This document shows positions 23,405 to 34,470 of a stretch of 64,000 bases of DNA, piece after piece (the stretch's first letter is position 1; each line of letters begins with the position of its first letter). The position numbers and the translations under genes are program-made. The stretch is from Bactericera cockerelli (Eukaryota > Arthropoda > Insecta > Hemiptera > Triozidae), in NCBI GenBank assembly GCA_024516035.1, contig CM044959.1:34276662-34340661 (forward strand). Direction: 5' to 3'. Under the pieces are notes generated by a model that was given only the letters and a program-made list of their open reading frames with translations, was not told the DNA's origin and ran no database searches.

Positions 23405-23520
23405 GAGATTCCAGAGGTCGTGGGTTCGAAACCCAGCCGGGACATGACAAGTTATCCTCCCATTTGGGAATTTTACCACATAATAATATGTCTTGGGCTT
23501 ACTCCTGGAATAATGGGACT
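23405..23520 (+). repeat. SINE fragment, tRNA-derived
   Basis: CCAGAGGTCGTGGGTTCGAAACC (B box) is followed by GGGACATGACAAGTTATCC and a tail ACTCCTGGAATAATGGGAC. It is the same family as 24885-25015. It butts directly against the LINE relic in the opposite orientation. Confidence 0.65.
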
Positions 23521-23720
23521 TATATAAAACAATTCTCCTAGGACATCTTCCCGAGGCAGTGTGCTCAGCACTGAGGCAACATTACCTCTCTGTTCAGCGA
23601 AAATGTGGATGATGATCTCATCAGTCATCATCCAGTTTAGAACTCTCATAGCTTTGCACGTTACAATGTTTAAAAGAGGGTAAAATCCCCTCTTCGAATG
23701 CCCTCTCAGTGCCAAAAAGG
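23521..23720 (-). pseudogene. LINE ORF2 3' tip
   Basis: On the minus strand the frame reads MTDEIIIHIFAEQRGNVASV, then LPREDVLGELFYI, the C-terminus of the LINE family seen at 16880-18110. The natural stop is lost and the frame runs into the adjoining SINE. Upstream sequence loses similarity after about 60 codons. Confidence 0.6.
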
Positions 23721-23844
23721 AGTTACAAAAAACTATGGAAAATAATTTTGAAAACTTTAGTTCTTTTTTATTTACAAAAAATTCCACAGTGCAATAAATC
23801 TGCAAATATGTATGTACATCAGTACAAATAACACAAGTACACAT

Positions 23845-24880
23845 ATTTCAAACTTTTGAAAAGTAAATAATAGATTGACATAGATAACAAAACAATCAGT
23901 TGATGTGAATATTCTTCATGCATTTTGTTTGATATCCATTTTTGGCCATGTTTTTCATTAGTTACAGTCCATTGCTGCCAACCAATCAAGTGATAGAACT
24001 AATGATGATGACAGTTAAAAAATAATTGATTGAATTTGAAAATAATATGCATGATTGTGAGACGAGACAACATTATGATATTTGCTGATTAGAAAATTAT
24101 GTATGCTTGAATTAAAGTCAAACTTTCAACATTTGAGACCATTTCAAATGCGCACATATAATTATGTAATACAGGCTAATTAGCCATGGACGCCGACCCT
24201 AAAAATCAAGTTCGACATTAAGAGTGAACATTAATTAGACTGTCTATTATAATCAACAAGCACTAGGGATTGTTTTGTTTGATTGATTGTTTTAATCATT
24301 ATGAACTATTTTGACTATTTTTTTTTGAATTCTAGACAACTAAACTTAATAGATTTCGACTGCAACAGGAAACACCCTGTTTGATGTTTCACGGATGGCT
24401 GTCGCTCAAATGGTCTGTTATGCAATATGTAAAGCGTGGGGATGAGATCAAGGCCCCGGGCTACCAAACACGGAAATTAATAAAGTGCTGTCTCTACAGT
24501 GCAAACACGATTTCATTGACTTTATTATTCCACCCGCTTATGAAATTTGCACACCATCCGTTTAGTTTTGTTTGGGGGGCGATTATTGCGATTATTTTTC
24601 AACTCAGTTTGCGTGGTGGGGTTGTTTTCTCTGGTAAGTGGCACTTCAGCGTTAGGCCCTGTAAAGGGTTGCTCTCTACAGGGTGTACCTATGGGATATT
24701 AGAATGAGCAGTATACAGATTGGCCATTAGCCTTCTCAGAGTGAAGGTATGAAGTTGCGCGCTCCGTTCTGGATTCAATCAGCGACCATGACACTGTGGA
24801 AGGACTGTTATTCAAAAGCAGGTTTTTCATATTTATTTATCATTATCTATAAGACCAGCCCGATTTTCAATATAATCATC
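23845..24880. other. No gene seen
   Basis: A 108-codon frame at 24381-24707 has no recognisable domain. It lies between ACACCCTGT (about 24371) and ACAGGGTGT (about 24678), which may be the ends of another short inverted-repeat element. Confidence 0.3.
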
Positions 24881-24884
24881 TTTC

Positions 24885-25015
24885 CCAGTAGCTCAGTAGT
24901 CAATGCGTCAGTCTGGTAATCCAGAGGTCGCGGGTTCGAAACACAGCCGGGAAATGATAAGTTATCCATAATAATATACGTCTTGTGAGTTTACTCCTGA
25001 AATAATGGGACATAA
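24885..25015 (+). repeat. SINE, tRNA-derived
   Basis: CCCAGTAGCTCAGTAGTCAA (A box) and GCGGGTTCGAAAC (B box), then GGGAAATGATAAGTTATCC and a tail matching 23405-23520. The anticodon arm cannot form a normal seven-base loop, so it is not a tRNA gene. Confidence 0.7.
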
Positions 25016-26630
25016 CAGTCCTAGTCGGGCAGTATAAATAAGACAATATTTTATTTACGTTCATGACATAATGTAGAAGTACTGTGCTCAAAATGTATAT
25101 GAATAGGCTCGTGGTGCGGTTTTTAGATTTATACATCCAATATATGCAGTACCCATGTATGTACAAATCTATGAATGGAAATGTAAAATATGTACATAAT
25201 GAAAATGTAAAGCACATGGGTAAATATACCTACATAGATATATAAATTATTGAATAATGCATGATTATCTTGTATCGTTTGTTATGAACCGCATTGTGAA
25301 ATGTACCGAGATTTCATACATCGATGGCTGTGTGCTGCAAGTGCTGCATATTGAGCATAATATATTTAAATACATATGGATAATGAAATGTTCTGGAGGT
25401 TTTACCTCAATCATTTATTTGTACAGAAATTTCAAATTCTAGTCTTTATAAATCTAGCTTTAATATGAGATAAATGAAGCATAAAAATTATATTTTTGAA
25501 ACATACAGAAAGTACCTAGTTCTTTTTACTCGTTCAAAATTTAGTACTAACAAAGGTAAATTGAGTATTAAGTAAATTATTATAGGTAAATTAGTAAAGG
25601 TAAACTCAAACTACAATCTCAACTGTAAGGTTAAGATCAAGGAGATGGTAAGTATGTGATAAAATTAATTAAGTATAGGAACCAACAATAACTATACATT
25701 TTATTCCCTTCAATAAAATCTCCAAGAGAACGCACGCACAACAAACACTTGAAGAAGCATACGTTACGCACATCCTCAGCAATAGTTTGGAAAAGTGTGC
25801 ACGTTGAATGCGTCCTTAAAATCTTCATCAGTCCAAATAAGACTATTTACGCTCTAAAATCTTTAAGAGTTTAAATAAATTCGTTCGATGCACGTCCTAA
25901 AATATGTCTTGGGTATGAATAATAATGTCTATTGCAAGTTATTATCTTCAGAATATAGAAAAGTGTGTTCGTCCTTATTGAGGGTATTACACAAACAGGC
26001 TCAGGATTAAAAGTTTAAAGAGCAAAGCGGAGATCGAGACACCCTAAATATTATTAAAATTTTGCAACCCCCATGCCGCCGAAAATACGCCATGTGACAA
26101 AAGCGGTGGGGGTGAGGTGACGAAAAAGGGGAGACCTATCCATCATTTACATCGGGGTGTGCATATCATCGGAGATAACAGTGTCAATATGAGACTCAGA
26201 GAGAATTTATAAAAAAAGTATCGATCCTAATACCCATAACAAAAGGGTATTTAAAATTGACAGAATATTATGCTGTGTCTGAAATATTACCTTTCATGTA
26301 GCTTAGGTTTTACATGGAAAGGAAGAGACATGTGTGTTTGACATGGAAATGAAATTTGAAAAGAGGCTGCAAATTTTGTTCATTATAATTTTTTAGTCAA
26401 TTTAATTCTGTCATCTGTGTAACTCTATTAACTATAATCTATATGTATATCTACGCTTATCTATATATTTTTCATTTAATAGATGTTACCAATGTTCCCA
26501 TGTATATCATCACATCGAATTATCATTAAATCTTCTTCTGCACATTGAAATTTATCAAACTTCTTGCAATTAGACTCTACTTAGACTAGGTATCTATCAA
26601 AAATTTGCTGTTTGACAAGTCATCTCTCTC
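25016..26630. other. AT-rich DNA, no gene
   Basis: No domain-bearing frame. Nothing repetitive was noticed beyond simple AT-rich patches. Confidence 0.35.
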
Positions 26631-26635
26631 TCTGT

Positions 26636-26760
26636 TACCGACCTCAGTAGTTCGATCGATGAGGTGGTGAACTCGTATCCCACAGGTAGCTTGTTCGAGT
26701 CCCATGTACGTCAACTACGGCGAGTTTGAATTTTTTTTAGCGCCATCACGGTTGATTTCT
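26636..26760 (+). repeat. Possible tRNA-like SINE
   Basis: ACCGACCTCAGTAGTTCGAT followed by a B-box-like TTGTTCGAGTCCC, then a T-rich run. It resembles the other SINE heads in spacing; the family is not the same as far as I can see. Confidence 0.4.
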
Positions 26761-27881
26761 ACACAGATATAACTCCATGTCTCTATATTTTGTTTTCGAT
26801 AGTGTGGTCACTTGAGTTCCATGGCTTGGGAACCTCTCAGGTTCCCTGGCCTATTTGGATAACTCTAATGTGAAATTAATTAAATTATTGAAAACTACTC
26901 CACATCCACATCCACTACCCCCATCTCCAGCTCGCTCACCCACACCCACGACTGTTTGCCCTGTCGCTTTCCATATGAAATGTTCACTTGTTTACCCACA
27001 CCCGGAGTTAGGGGTTGAGTGCCCTCACAATTGTCATACCCCTGGCATCGCCTGAAAAATGCATTGTTAAAATTATTGATCTAATTTTCAATTTAGTCCA
27101 AGTGCTTTTTTCAACAGTATTTTTAATTGAAAATTCATTGTGAAAATTGAAAATCCCTACCTAGTCTGTATGTGTAGTATTACTCATAAAGTGCATTAAA
27201 CTTTAGTTTATTCAACTACTCCCTCGTACCTTTTCTGCGTTATCAGCTCGTCTCATTTCAATGATTCTAAAATAGTTTCAACCCCAAGTGCAGTGGTGCC
27301 CATCTTAGTAACTTTTGAAGGAGTTATACTTGGGAAGGAGGTTTAGAAGAAAAGAAAAAAAAATCATTAAAATACCTGAAAGTGTCTAACTGTCCATCTC
27401 CAAGTTCTGCATTGGTGATAAAGATAAAGGTGATAATTTAAATTGTTTACAGACACAAACTACTGTGAATTGTACATACATGGGAGTTGAACCCCCTAAT
27501 CCTCGGACTTGCTTACGCTAGTGTAGCTAGGCACATACGAGTACTGTCAAGATTTTTTCAGATTAAAGTTTCTTCAAACTAATATGTAGATAATAGAGTG
27601 CCTCAGCGAATAAGCTGAATTTTAATCAGTTGTTCTGATATTATATGTATTAATTTGGATGTATGTAATATTTCTGTTCCAAATAAAGGTTTATTTATTT
27701 ATATGTAAGACCTGTCACAATTAAAATTTTACAGACCTGAAAAGTACACCCCGTACTTATAGAGGAACACGATAGACAAATATGTTATTTAATACATAAT
27801 AAACATTATTATTATTAATTCATACAACACGTCCTTCAATCAGTCCTATTCTGATAGCTTCTCCCATTCCTCTGCTTTCAG
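26761..27881. other. Sequence upstream of first seen host exon
   Basis: Likely intron or intergenic DNA. A retroposon-like ending, AAATAAAGGTTTATTTATTTA, lies near 27681-27701. The polypyrimidine tract and AG before the exon are at about 27862-27881. Confidence 0.4.
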
Positions 27882-28007
27882 TATGGTCCGACAAGTCCCC
27901 CCACATAGAGGACTATGAAGAGTACTCGGAGAATGACTACAATGAGCCGGAGGTGTTCAACACAACAGTGGACGCCACAGAGCTGACACCCCTATCCAAC
28001 CAGAGCG
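27882..28007 (+). CDS. Receptor-like gene, acidic exon before the Ig exon
   Basis: A 126-nt exon is bounded by a strong acceptor (TCTGCTTTCAG) and a GTAGGC donor. Both ends are in phase 1. It encodes about 42 residues rich in Asp, Glu and Tyr (for example HIEDYEEYSENDYNEPEVF) and ending in LTPLSNQS. The next exon at 29200 also begins in phase 1, so the two join in frame. An acidic linker between signal peptide and Ig domain would fit an extracellular receptor. The last 26 nt plus donor and adjoining intron are tandemly duplicated just downstream. No earlier exon or signal peptide was recognised in the window. Confidence 0.75.
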
Positions 28008-28335
28008 GTAGGCAGTTTTTCTCAATCCTTTTTTGCCGATCAAAAGGGGGCGGCTGTTGCCACTAGCTTTGATCCCCCAAGCAGAACTACAGTAGGTTGT
28101 CAGGCATAGCTGACGGTACGGTTGTCTGATTGCTTGGTAGAGATACTCAATTTTTTTAGTTACAGAGCTGACGCCTCTATCCAACCAGAGCGGTAGGCAG
28201 TTTTTTCAATCCCTTTTTGGTGATCAAAAGGGGGCGGCTATTGCCACTAGCTTTGATCCCCCAGCAGTAGGTTGTCAGGCATAGCTGACGGTACGGTTGT
28301 CTGATTGCTAGGTAGAGATACTCAATTTTTTTTAG
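27986..28335. repeat. Tandem duplication of exon end plus intron
   Basis: Two units of about 170 bp (starting near 27986 and 28162) share the last 26 nt of the exon, the GTAGGC donor and the following intron, including GATCAAAAGGGGGCGGCT and CAGGCATAGCTGACGGTACG. The copies differ by a few substitutions and a 9-10 nt indel. The second copy has a new AG acceptor in front (see the finding on the microexon). Confidence 0.9.
28166..28192 (+). other. Possible 27-nt in-frame microexon
   Basis: The second copy of the duplicated exon end lies between TTTTTTTAGTTACAG and GTAGGC. Spliced in, it would add exactly nine codons (ELTPLSNQS) in phase 1 on both sides, repeating the end of the previous exon. 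Whether it is used cannot be known from DNA alone. Confidence 0.35.
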
Positions 28336-29199
28336 GGAAAAACTATTCCCTAGTTCTTTGTTTAGAAATATGTTAGTTTTGAATCTTGATTTTTTCGTAT
28401 TGTTTTCAATAAGACAAGGATTGCCTAATAAGTTTGTATTCTTGAAAAAAAGGAAAAAAAAAATCATGTCTACTTACAGTACCTACCTACTTTTGGTTCA
28501 GTCTCATCATAAGAAATACAAATCTATAATCCCTTAATGTGTATGTTTCACTGCTCACAACACGCTACCAAACTACAACACTCAGCTGTCAGATTGGTAT
28601 AACGAGAGGTAGGAATGTACTGTCAATCAATCATTGATTCCAAAGCTAGATAAGAGGGTCAGACCACGGGCACGGGTTTGAAAGAGTTGTGATTAGAAAA
28701 TCTGATAGCAACCACATTCTAATAAAATACTCTCGTCTATCATTCTACCTTTACTAATGATCTATTTTTTAATACATAAAACATTCTTAAATTCTGTAGT
28801 TCATGCAAGCAGATACTTAATTTTTTTAAAATATCTAACCCAAAAAACATAATTCGTCATGTGCTTAGGTATACTCGTACATATGTGAATAGAAAGTCCA
28901 TTTTTGTGGCAATGATATCTGTAACAAAATAATTATTTTATTCATAGTTGGGTTACGGTTTGGTCCAATGATTATTTTTCTTTCAGGTGGTCTATGTACT
29001 ATTTACAGATAGCTATCGGCTAGAACTATGGAATTTGGAATAGGTAGGTGTACCATTTACCTCTTTAGAGATTTCACAGTTTACAGCTTTACGCTTGTCG
29101 AGCACCTACATTTGCGCAAAGTAGGCATTATGCGCAAAAAATTCAATCTTTCAGAAATTAAAGCATATACCTATCTATATTCCTCCATTTTCCCCTCAG
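28336..29199. other. Intron before the Ig exon
   Basis: AT-rich intron with an A-run near 28442-28463. It ends in the acceptor CCATTTTCCCCTCAG. Confidence 0.6.
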
Positions 29200-29517
29200 T
29201 TCTGCTGGAGTGGCACAAGCCTCTCACCAACCTATCTAAAGAGGCGGGGCAAAGTCTGAAACTCAAGTGTGAGGTGACCGGTGACCCCGCCCCCACGTCG
29301 CTGCGATGGTTCAAGAACCACGCCCCCATTCTCGAGGATAAGAAGCGAGTGATCATCAAGTCGTTCCGGTCCAAGCTGAAGGGCGGCCTGGGGTCAAGGT
29401 TGAGGATAGCGAGTCTGGAGCCCCTGGACAAGGGGTTCTTCAAGTGCGAGGCGTCCAATGGGCTGCGGACAATAGAGACGTCCATGATCCTCATAGTGCG
29501 GCCCAACCCGTGGAGCA
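29200..29517 (+). CDS. Receptor-like gene, I-set immunoglobulin exon (ROR-like)
   Basis: A 318-nt, phase 1-1 exon encodes one complete I-set Ig domain: LKLKCEVTGDPAP (first Cys), RWFKNHAPI (Trp), GSRLRIASLEPLDKGFFKCE (second Cys within D-x-G-x-F-x-C) and SNGLRTIETS. From family knowledge, the WFKN-x-AP and GSRLRI...D-x-G-x-F/Y-x-C-x-A-x-NG pattern is closest to the Ig domain of ROR receptor tyrosine kinases, where it precedes Frizzled-like, kringle and kinase domains. None of those later domains is in the window, so the gene name is inference; another Ig receptor or a neuregulin-like ligand is possible. Local GC is clearly higher than the flanks. The donor is A|GTGAGT. Confidence 0.85.
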
Positions 29518-29527
29518 GTGAGTGTGT

Positions 29528-29640
29528 TTCTATAAATGCTTCTTGCATCCTCGGTTCCCTTCCGGAAGGACGGTCCCTGGGACAAGTATTTTATATTTAA
29601 TAAAACTAAATAAAACATTCCTCTTTAAAAAAAAAATCTA
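29528..29640 (+). pseudogene. LINE 3' tip in intron
   Basis: Starting about 10 nt after the splice donor, the sequence encodes NASCILGSLPEGRSLGQVFY, then a TAA, AATAAA-like signals and an A10 tail. This matches the C-terminal end of the LINE family at 16880-18110 and 23521-23720 (NAASVLG...VFYV). It is a 5'-truncated insertion in the sense direction of the host gene. Confidence 0.65.
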
Positions 29641-30060
29641 TAAAATAGTAATAGCGAGTTTAAGGTAGTCTCTATAAGGCACAGAGGGCATCACACAAAT
29701 ATGGCAGGCGGGAGGTCGGGGATCGAACCCCGACTAGAGTTTGAATAGAAACTTCTTACTTTGTAGGCAGGATATTTCTGCAAGATATTTGTATGTCCAA
29801 GGGACATAACTTATTTAATTAATAATGTTTCCTGGATAATAATAATTCTTGCTATCTCACACCAATAAATGAGACTTTTTTTAGACTGTGAGAGTAAAGG
29901 GACTCTTTAATTTCGTTATTGCAGGATAAATAGAGCATTGTATTGAGTAACTAGTGTAACTATGCTCGTAGATACTTGATAGATAGGTCAAGAATTTCTA
30001 CGTTAACATTGAAGTCAGTGGATGGATTTCAATAACAAATCCACCCTTGGGCAGCTTTAG
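29641..30060. other. Intron with tRNA-like fragment
   Basis: At about 29700-29735 the minus strand has the B box GGGGTTCGATCCCCGACC, suggesting a SINE head on the minus strand. Otherwise no feature was seen. Confidence 0.4.
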
Positions 30061-32435
30061 AGTGCAGTGAGTTAGTCACCTTGGCCTAGCGGCAGTGGCG
30101 GCTCCTGACTTCAAGACTAGGTGAAGACAAATTATACCCAGAAGTATTGAAAAAATAAAATTATTAATTTATCAGATCTTAGTTCTTATGGTCTCATAAA
30201 CACAGCCCATTGTAAGTTATGGCTGTTTCCCTGCAGAGCATGATTTTCTCTCATACCAGTTTTGCATCATATAAGTTTTTATAGGTACTTTTTTTGGAGA
30301 ACACTTGGTACTTAATAAATAAACAAGGCCAGCAGAACAATTTGTCAACACTTGAGCTGGTACACAGCCATTCATTTTTCATAAGCCATTCAGGCTTAAA
30401 CTGTACGGCTGTGGGGCAGGCATTTGCTTTACTTTTTTAGTGGTGGTTATAGTAATTGGAGAAATTGGAGATCCAGTAATCATAATATCTTTCTTATCCT
30501 CATTACCTACTTCTTAATCTGAATGGGGTTACTTTTAATGTTTGAACCCCATGATTTTGTGGGGATCTCATTGTTTCTTTGAAATATTGTTATTAATTAT
30601 TCATCTTAATAAAAAATATTTATTCATCTTAATAAAAAATATTAACTAAAAGTTGGTAAAAAGGAATTAAAATAAAAATATTAGGATTATACCTCAGTAG
30701 TTAGAACTAGGAAGGAAAGAAAGTTAGTTGAAGACTAAAAATTACAATCCAAAACTGGAAGAAAATCCACCACCAGATTACAAAATAAATCTAAGAAAAC
30801 ATACTTACTACAAATATAAAATCAGCTTAAATTTGTGCTTAAATTGATGTTTAAATGACTAGGTATTTAAGAAAAACACAGATATTGCCTTATAATTTTA
30901 AGTACTTCACTGGAAGCTGTGTGCTTAGCTACCTGCAACCTGCATAATTATAATGTTATTTCTGACACTGAAAGAAGTACATAGCTACTTCATATTCAAC
31001 TTATTATGAAAAGCACAGGTCAGATCAGGTAGGAATAATGTTTCTATCCTGTATCAAATACTGGGAAATAACTTTATTAACTAGTTACACCAATTAAAAG
31101 TCACTTGATTACCGTTGAAAAGATTTGAAAATGGTCTAATAAAATTTAAAAAGTGGGCGACAAGTTTTGTTTACATTCTAAAGATAAGAGATACAATGTT
31201 GCCAAGTTAATTTGATTGCTAAATTTTCTACAAACTTCAAGAGCTATATTTTAAATTTAAAGAAATCCCTCAAATCATGTAAGACGTATTTATTTATTTT
31301 AAAAAATAATACTACACCGCCTGAACAGAATTTTCTCTTGAGAATTTCATTTCAACACGTCTAATTTCATGATTTTTTTTAAAGTGGTTCCATAGTCAGG
31401 ATCTTAAACAGGACCACCATTGTCCCTATTTAAAAAACTTCTTGGAACAACTGGATACCAGATTATCTTATTTGGCTCAATTTCGGTACCTACATTAAAT
31501 AATTATTTCCGAGATTTGACTTCAATCGAGATGTCCTTTTTAATACTACATAATAGTTGACAAGATACATAAAATATAGTTAAAATTTATTGGTATCGGC
31601 TATCGTTTAGGAACTATGTACAAAATTAGAACCCAAAAAATGAGAAATAATATCCAAAATTCCTGACACAAAATCCTGCTTTCCTAGCGCCTACGTTATT
31701 ATTATTATTTTTTTTTTTTTTTAAATATTACAAGATTGTGCTAGATATGGGAGGCTAAATCATTGACTGGTTTCCTAGGTCTGGCATAATGCTACTGGCA
31801 ACAATGTTAATATCAAAAACACATGACATCGCACATGGTATGTGGCTTCGTGACATTTCGTATGAGGTCGTGTAGATAATGTAAACTGAATACAACTGAA
31901 GACTGTCCTCAGTAGCATATTACATAGATATAGTTCTTGCCTAATATTTCATGATACCTACTTGGAAATACTCAACTCTGATTGGTTGATTCAAGGACAA
32001 CTGAAGACAATTTCGAATTGTCTTCACATTTGGTGTTCTCCTTGGAAAGTAACATGAAATGTTAAGCAGCATTGATCTATTTTACACAAAGCTTACTCTT
32101 TTTTTTTTTTTTTTTTTTTTTTCTTTGAGTTGGATCAATTGTGCCATGTTCAAGGGATTATGAGTAGTGTTTTCACTGTTCAAAATTAGGTGAAAATGTC
32201 TTCAGTGTCTTCACCCGACGAGCCGCCACTGCCTAGCGGTAGCATGCTCCAGGTTCGAATCCCGGCAAGGTCTGAATTTTTTCGACTCTGTACTTTGGAT
32301 GTCAGGGCCTAGTCCTAGCCTCGTGAGAGATTGATATTGGAATCTGATAGTGTTTGAAGATATGATGCATTATCTCGTAATGTTGATTTGTTCTTATAAT
32401 GTCGATGCATCGATGCTATCCACTGAAATTGTGAC
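30060..32435 (+). repeat. SINE split by hAT-type insertion
   Basis: The A-box side (CACCTTGGCCTAGCGG, to 30092) and the rest (GTAGCATGCTCC, B box GGTTCGAATCCC, body to about 32435) are one tRNA-headed SINE interrupted by the element at 30093-32231. The body ending, ATCGATGCTATCCACTGAAATTG, matches the SINE at 1561-1885. Confidence 0.7.
30093..32231. mobile_element. Non-autonomous hAT-type element
   Basis: The 2139-bp element has inverted ends CAGTGGCGGCTC / GAGCCGCCACTG and is flanked by the perfect 8-bp duplication CCTAGCGG (30085-30092 and 32232-32239). Eight-bp duplications and CAGTGGCG-type ends fit the hAT superfamily; P and Merlin elements also make 8-9 bp duplications, so the class is likely but not proven. 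No transposase frame is present, only AT-rich sequence with T runs at about 31708-31722 and 32099-32121. Confidence 0.85.
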
Positions 32436-32505
32436 ATCAAACACCTCGGCCGAGGTGTGAAGAACGCCTATTCAAAGAAAGAGACAGCCCGGCAGAGTGT
32501 AAGGT
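32436..32505 (+). repeat. 70-bp repeat with 18-bp palindrome, copy 2
   Basis: One mismatch from 804-873. It contains the same perfect 18-bp palindrome and directly follows the SINE body. It ends in GTGTAAGGT. Confidence 0.75.
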
Positions 32506-32609
32506 AGGTAATAACACAAATAACTAGCTCTCTCTTATTAGAGTGTAATAAATTAATATTCAGAATAGGAAATATACCAATAGTTCTGTTATCGAATTAA
32601 TTCCCGCAG

Positions 32610-32682
32610 GTATGGACACAGGAGGGGGCCACTTACCGGACTTCCGACCCGTGATGAGCGGACTGCCAACCTTCATAGATAA
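32610..32682 (+). CDS. Receptor-like gene, exon after the Ig exon
   Basis: A 73-nt exon lies between the acceptor ATTAATTCCCGCAG and the donor GTAAGT. It starts in phase 1, matching the end of the Ig exon, and ends in phase 2. It encodes about 24 residues, GGGHLPDFRPVMSGLPTFID at its core, which looks like a linker rather than a folded domain. In a ROR-type gene the Frizzled-like domain would follow, but I could not find a further exon in the window, so the next intron is either longer than 31 kb or the exon is one I failed to see. Confidence 0.7.
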
Positions 32683-33355
32683 GTAAGTCACGCTTCTAAC
32701 ATTTAGGGCGAAATTAATAGACAAATTCTATAAGTCAAGTCATTGCTAAGCGTCTGTTTTCCCTATCTTACACAGTACGCAATCTGTGACTTACCGCCAC
32801 AGAGGTATTACAATAACGTCTATTAATGCCGCCCTAAGTAGCATAAAATTGAGCACGCAGAAACTGTTTACATAACAGTTCAGTAGGTACTATACTAATA
32901 ATTTGATCAGAACAATAATAATAAATACCCATTACATGATATCGCTGGTAATACTCGAAACTAATAATGGTTTCACTTTTTTACGAATTATCAGTCTGCT
33001 CCACTCATTTCAACCTCCTAGATTTTGTTCTCTTGCCATCAACGAATATTACAAAAAGTTCATAAGTGCACCGCTAGAGTATTGATTTTCTTTTATTTAC
33101 ATTTTTTGCTTCCATTCGACTCCAGTTTGTCTTCCAAAAAATAAGAAAATCAACTTTAATTAAATAATAATCTCAATTTTAATATGTCCCTGAAGCTACC
33201 AACGTTGCTGAAAAATATTTCTGAAATTCTACAGGGTACGCAAAAATCTTGTACCTCGCGTTGCTGAAGTTAGCAACGAAAAGGGATTTATGCCACAATT
33301 AAGGGAATTTTTACTACGATTTTTTTTCTCTCTCAATGTTGTAATCCCACTTCTG
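32683..33355. other. Intron, no gene
   Basis: AT-rich DNA downstream of the exon. A 60-codon frame at 32903 has no support. Confidence 0.5.
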
Positions 33356-33560
33356 CGTTATATTCCTATTATTCCTATAGTAGCATCATGTCCAGCTCGT
33401 AGTTATATATTTTTCCAATTTTTCGAGAGCCTCGATGCTATATTTTTAATTTTGATTATGATGTCGCATGGTCTTTGAGACAAGAAAACCTAAAATTCAT
33501 AGATATAACTTGGTCGGCCGGTGGTCATCTAAACCATTTTTCGGCCTAAAGTATACCATA
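33356..33560 (+). repeat. Single 190-bp satellite monomer
   Basis: One unit of the satellite found in arrays at 51940-54615 and 60335-64000, recognisable by TCCAGCTCGTAGTTATATAT, CGAGAGCCTCGATGCTATAT and ACTTGGTCGGCCGGTGGTCA. It ends at GTATACCATA, where foldback element 2 begins. Confidence 0.9.
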
Positions 33561-34470
33561 TCCCCCAAAAAATACACTTCGTGTAAAAACAAACGCCAAG
33601 AAAAGGAAAATTAAATGAAAATTTAAATATACAACAACAAAAAAAAATACAAGTGCAAAAAAAATTCTTTACGTCGGACTACTTCATTTAGCCAGAGGAG
33701 CTGGTATCAAGTGACTGCCATGTTACTAAGAATGAGATGCCTACAAAGGAGATGATATCAAATGACTGCCAAGTTCAGGTTACCAGGAACTAATTGCCTA
33801 CAAAGGAGATGATATCAAATGACTGCCAAGTTCATAATATCACCTGTATAATTTTTCGACAAAATCGGTGATATCTTGCCATTTAATAACTCCCGTCAAA
33901 GGTATCACAGAAATCTAGCTGATGTTCGAACTAGACATTACCATTTTTCTCATATTAACAACACAAAAAGTTAACACATAAAATCTTGGCAAGTTCACTA
34001 CAACTTTTTTAAATGGTTTTTCAAAAATTGTAGTTAACTTGCCAAGATTTTATGTGTTAACTTTTTGTGTTGTTAATATGAGAAAAATGGTAATGTCTAG
34101 TTCGAACATCAGCTAGATTTCTGTGATACCTTTGACGGGAGTTATTAAATGGCAAGATATCACCGATTTTGTCGAAAAATTATACAGGTGATATTATGAA
34201 CTTGGCAGTCATTTGATATCATCTCCTTTGTAGGCAATTAGTTCCTGGTAACCTGAACTTGGCAGTCATTTGATATCATCTCCTTTGTAGGCATCTCATT
34301 CTTAGTAACATGGCAGTCACTTGATACCAGCTCCTCTGGCTAAATGAAGTAGTCCGACGTAAAGAATTTTTTTTGCACTTGTATTTTTTTTTGTTGTTGT
34401 ATATTTAAATTTTCATTTAATTTTCCTTTTCTTGGCGTTTGTTTTTACACGAAGTGTATTTTTTGGGGGA
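33561..34470. mobile_element. Foldback element 2 (long palindrome)
   Basis: Two arms of about 449 nt are near-perfect reverse complements around a short centre at 34010-34022. Ends are TCCCCCAAAAAATACAC and its complement, flanked on both sides by TA (33559-33560, 34471-34472). The terminal motif with CACTTCG is shared with the element at 2920-3460. Inside each arm, TGCCTACAAAGGAGATGATA is repeated in tandem. Mismatches between arms are seen only beside the centre. There is no coding capacity. Confidence 0.9.

Noticed and set aside
24381..24707. 108-codon open frame
   Set aside because: No domain or splice signals recognised; it lies between inverted ACACCCTGT motifs and is probably repeat DNA.
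24885..24960. tRNA gene
   Set aside because: The anticodon arm cannot form a seven-base loop, and the 3' sequence is shared with another SINE copy.
29028..29199. Coding extension upstream of the Ig domain
   Set aside because: The open frame extends left, but a polypyrimidine-AG acceptor at 29199 and phase agreement with the 28007 donor mark the exon start.
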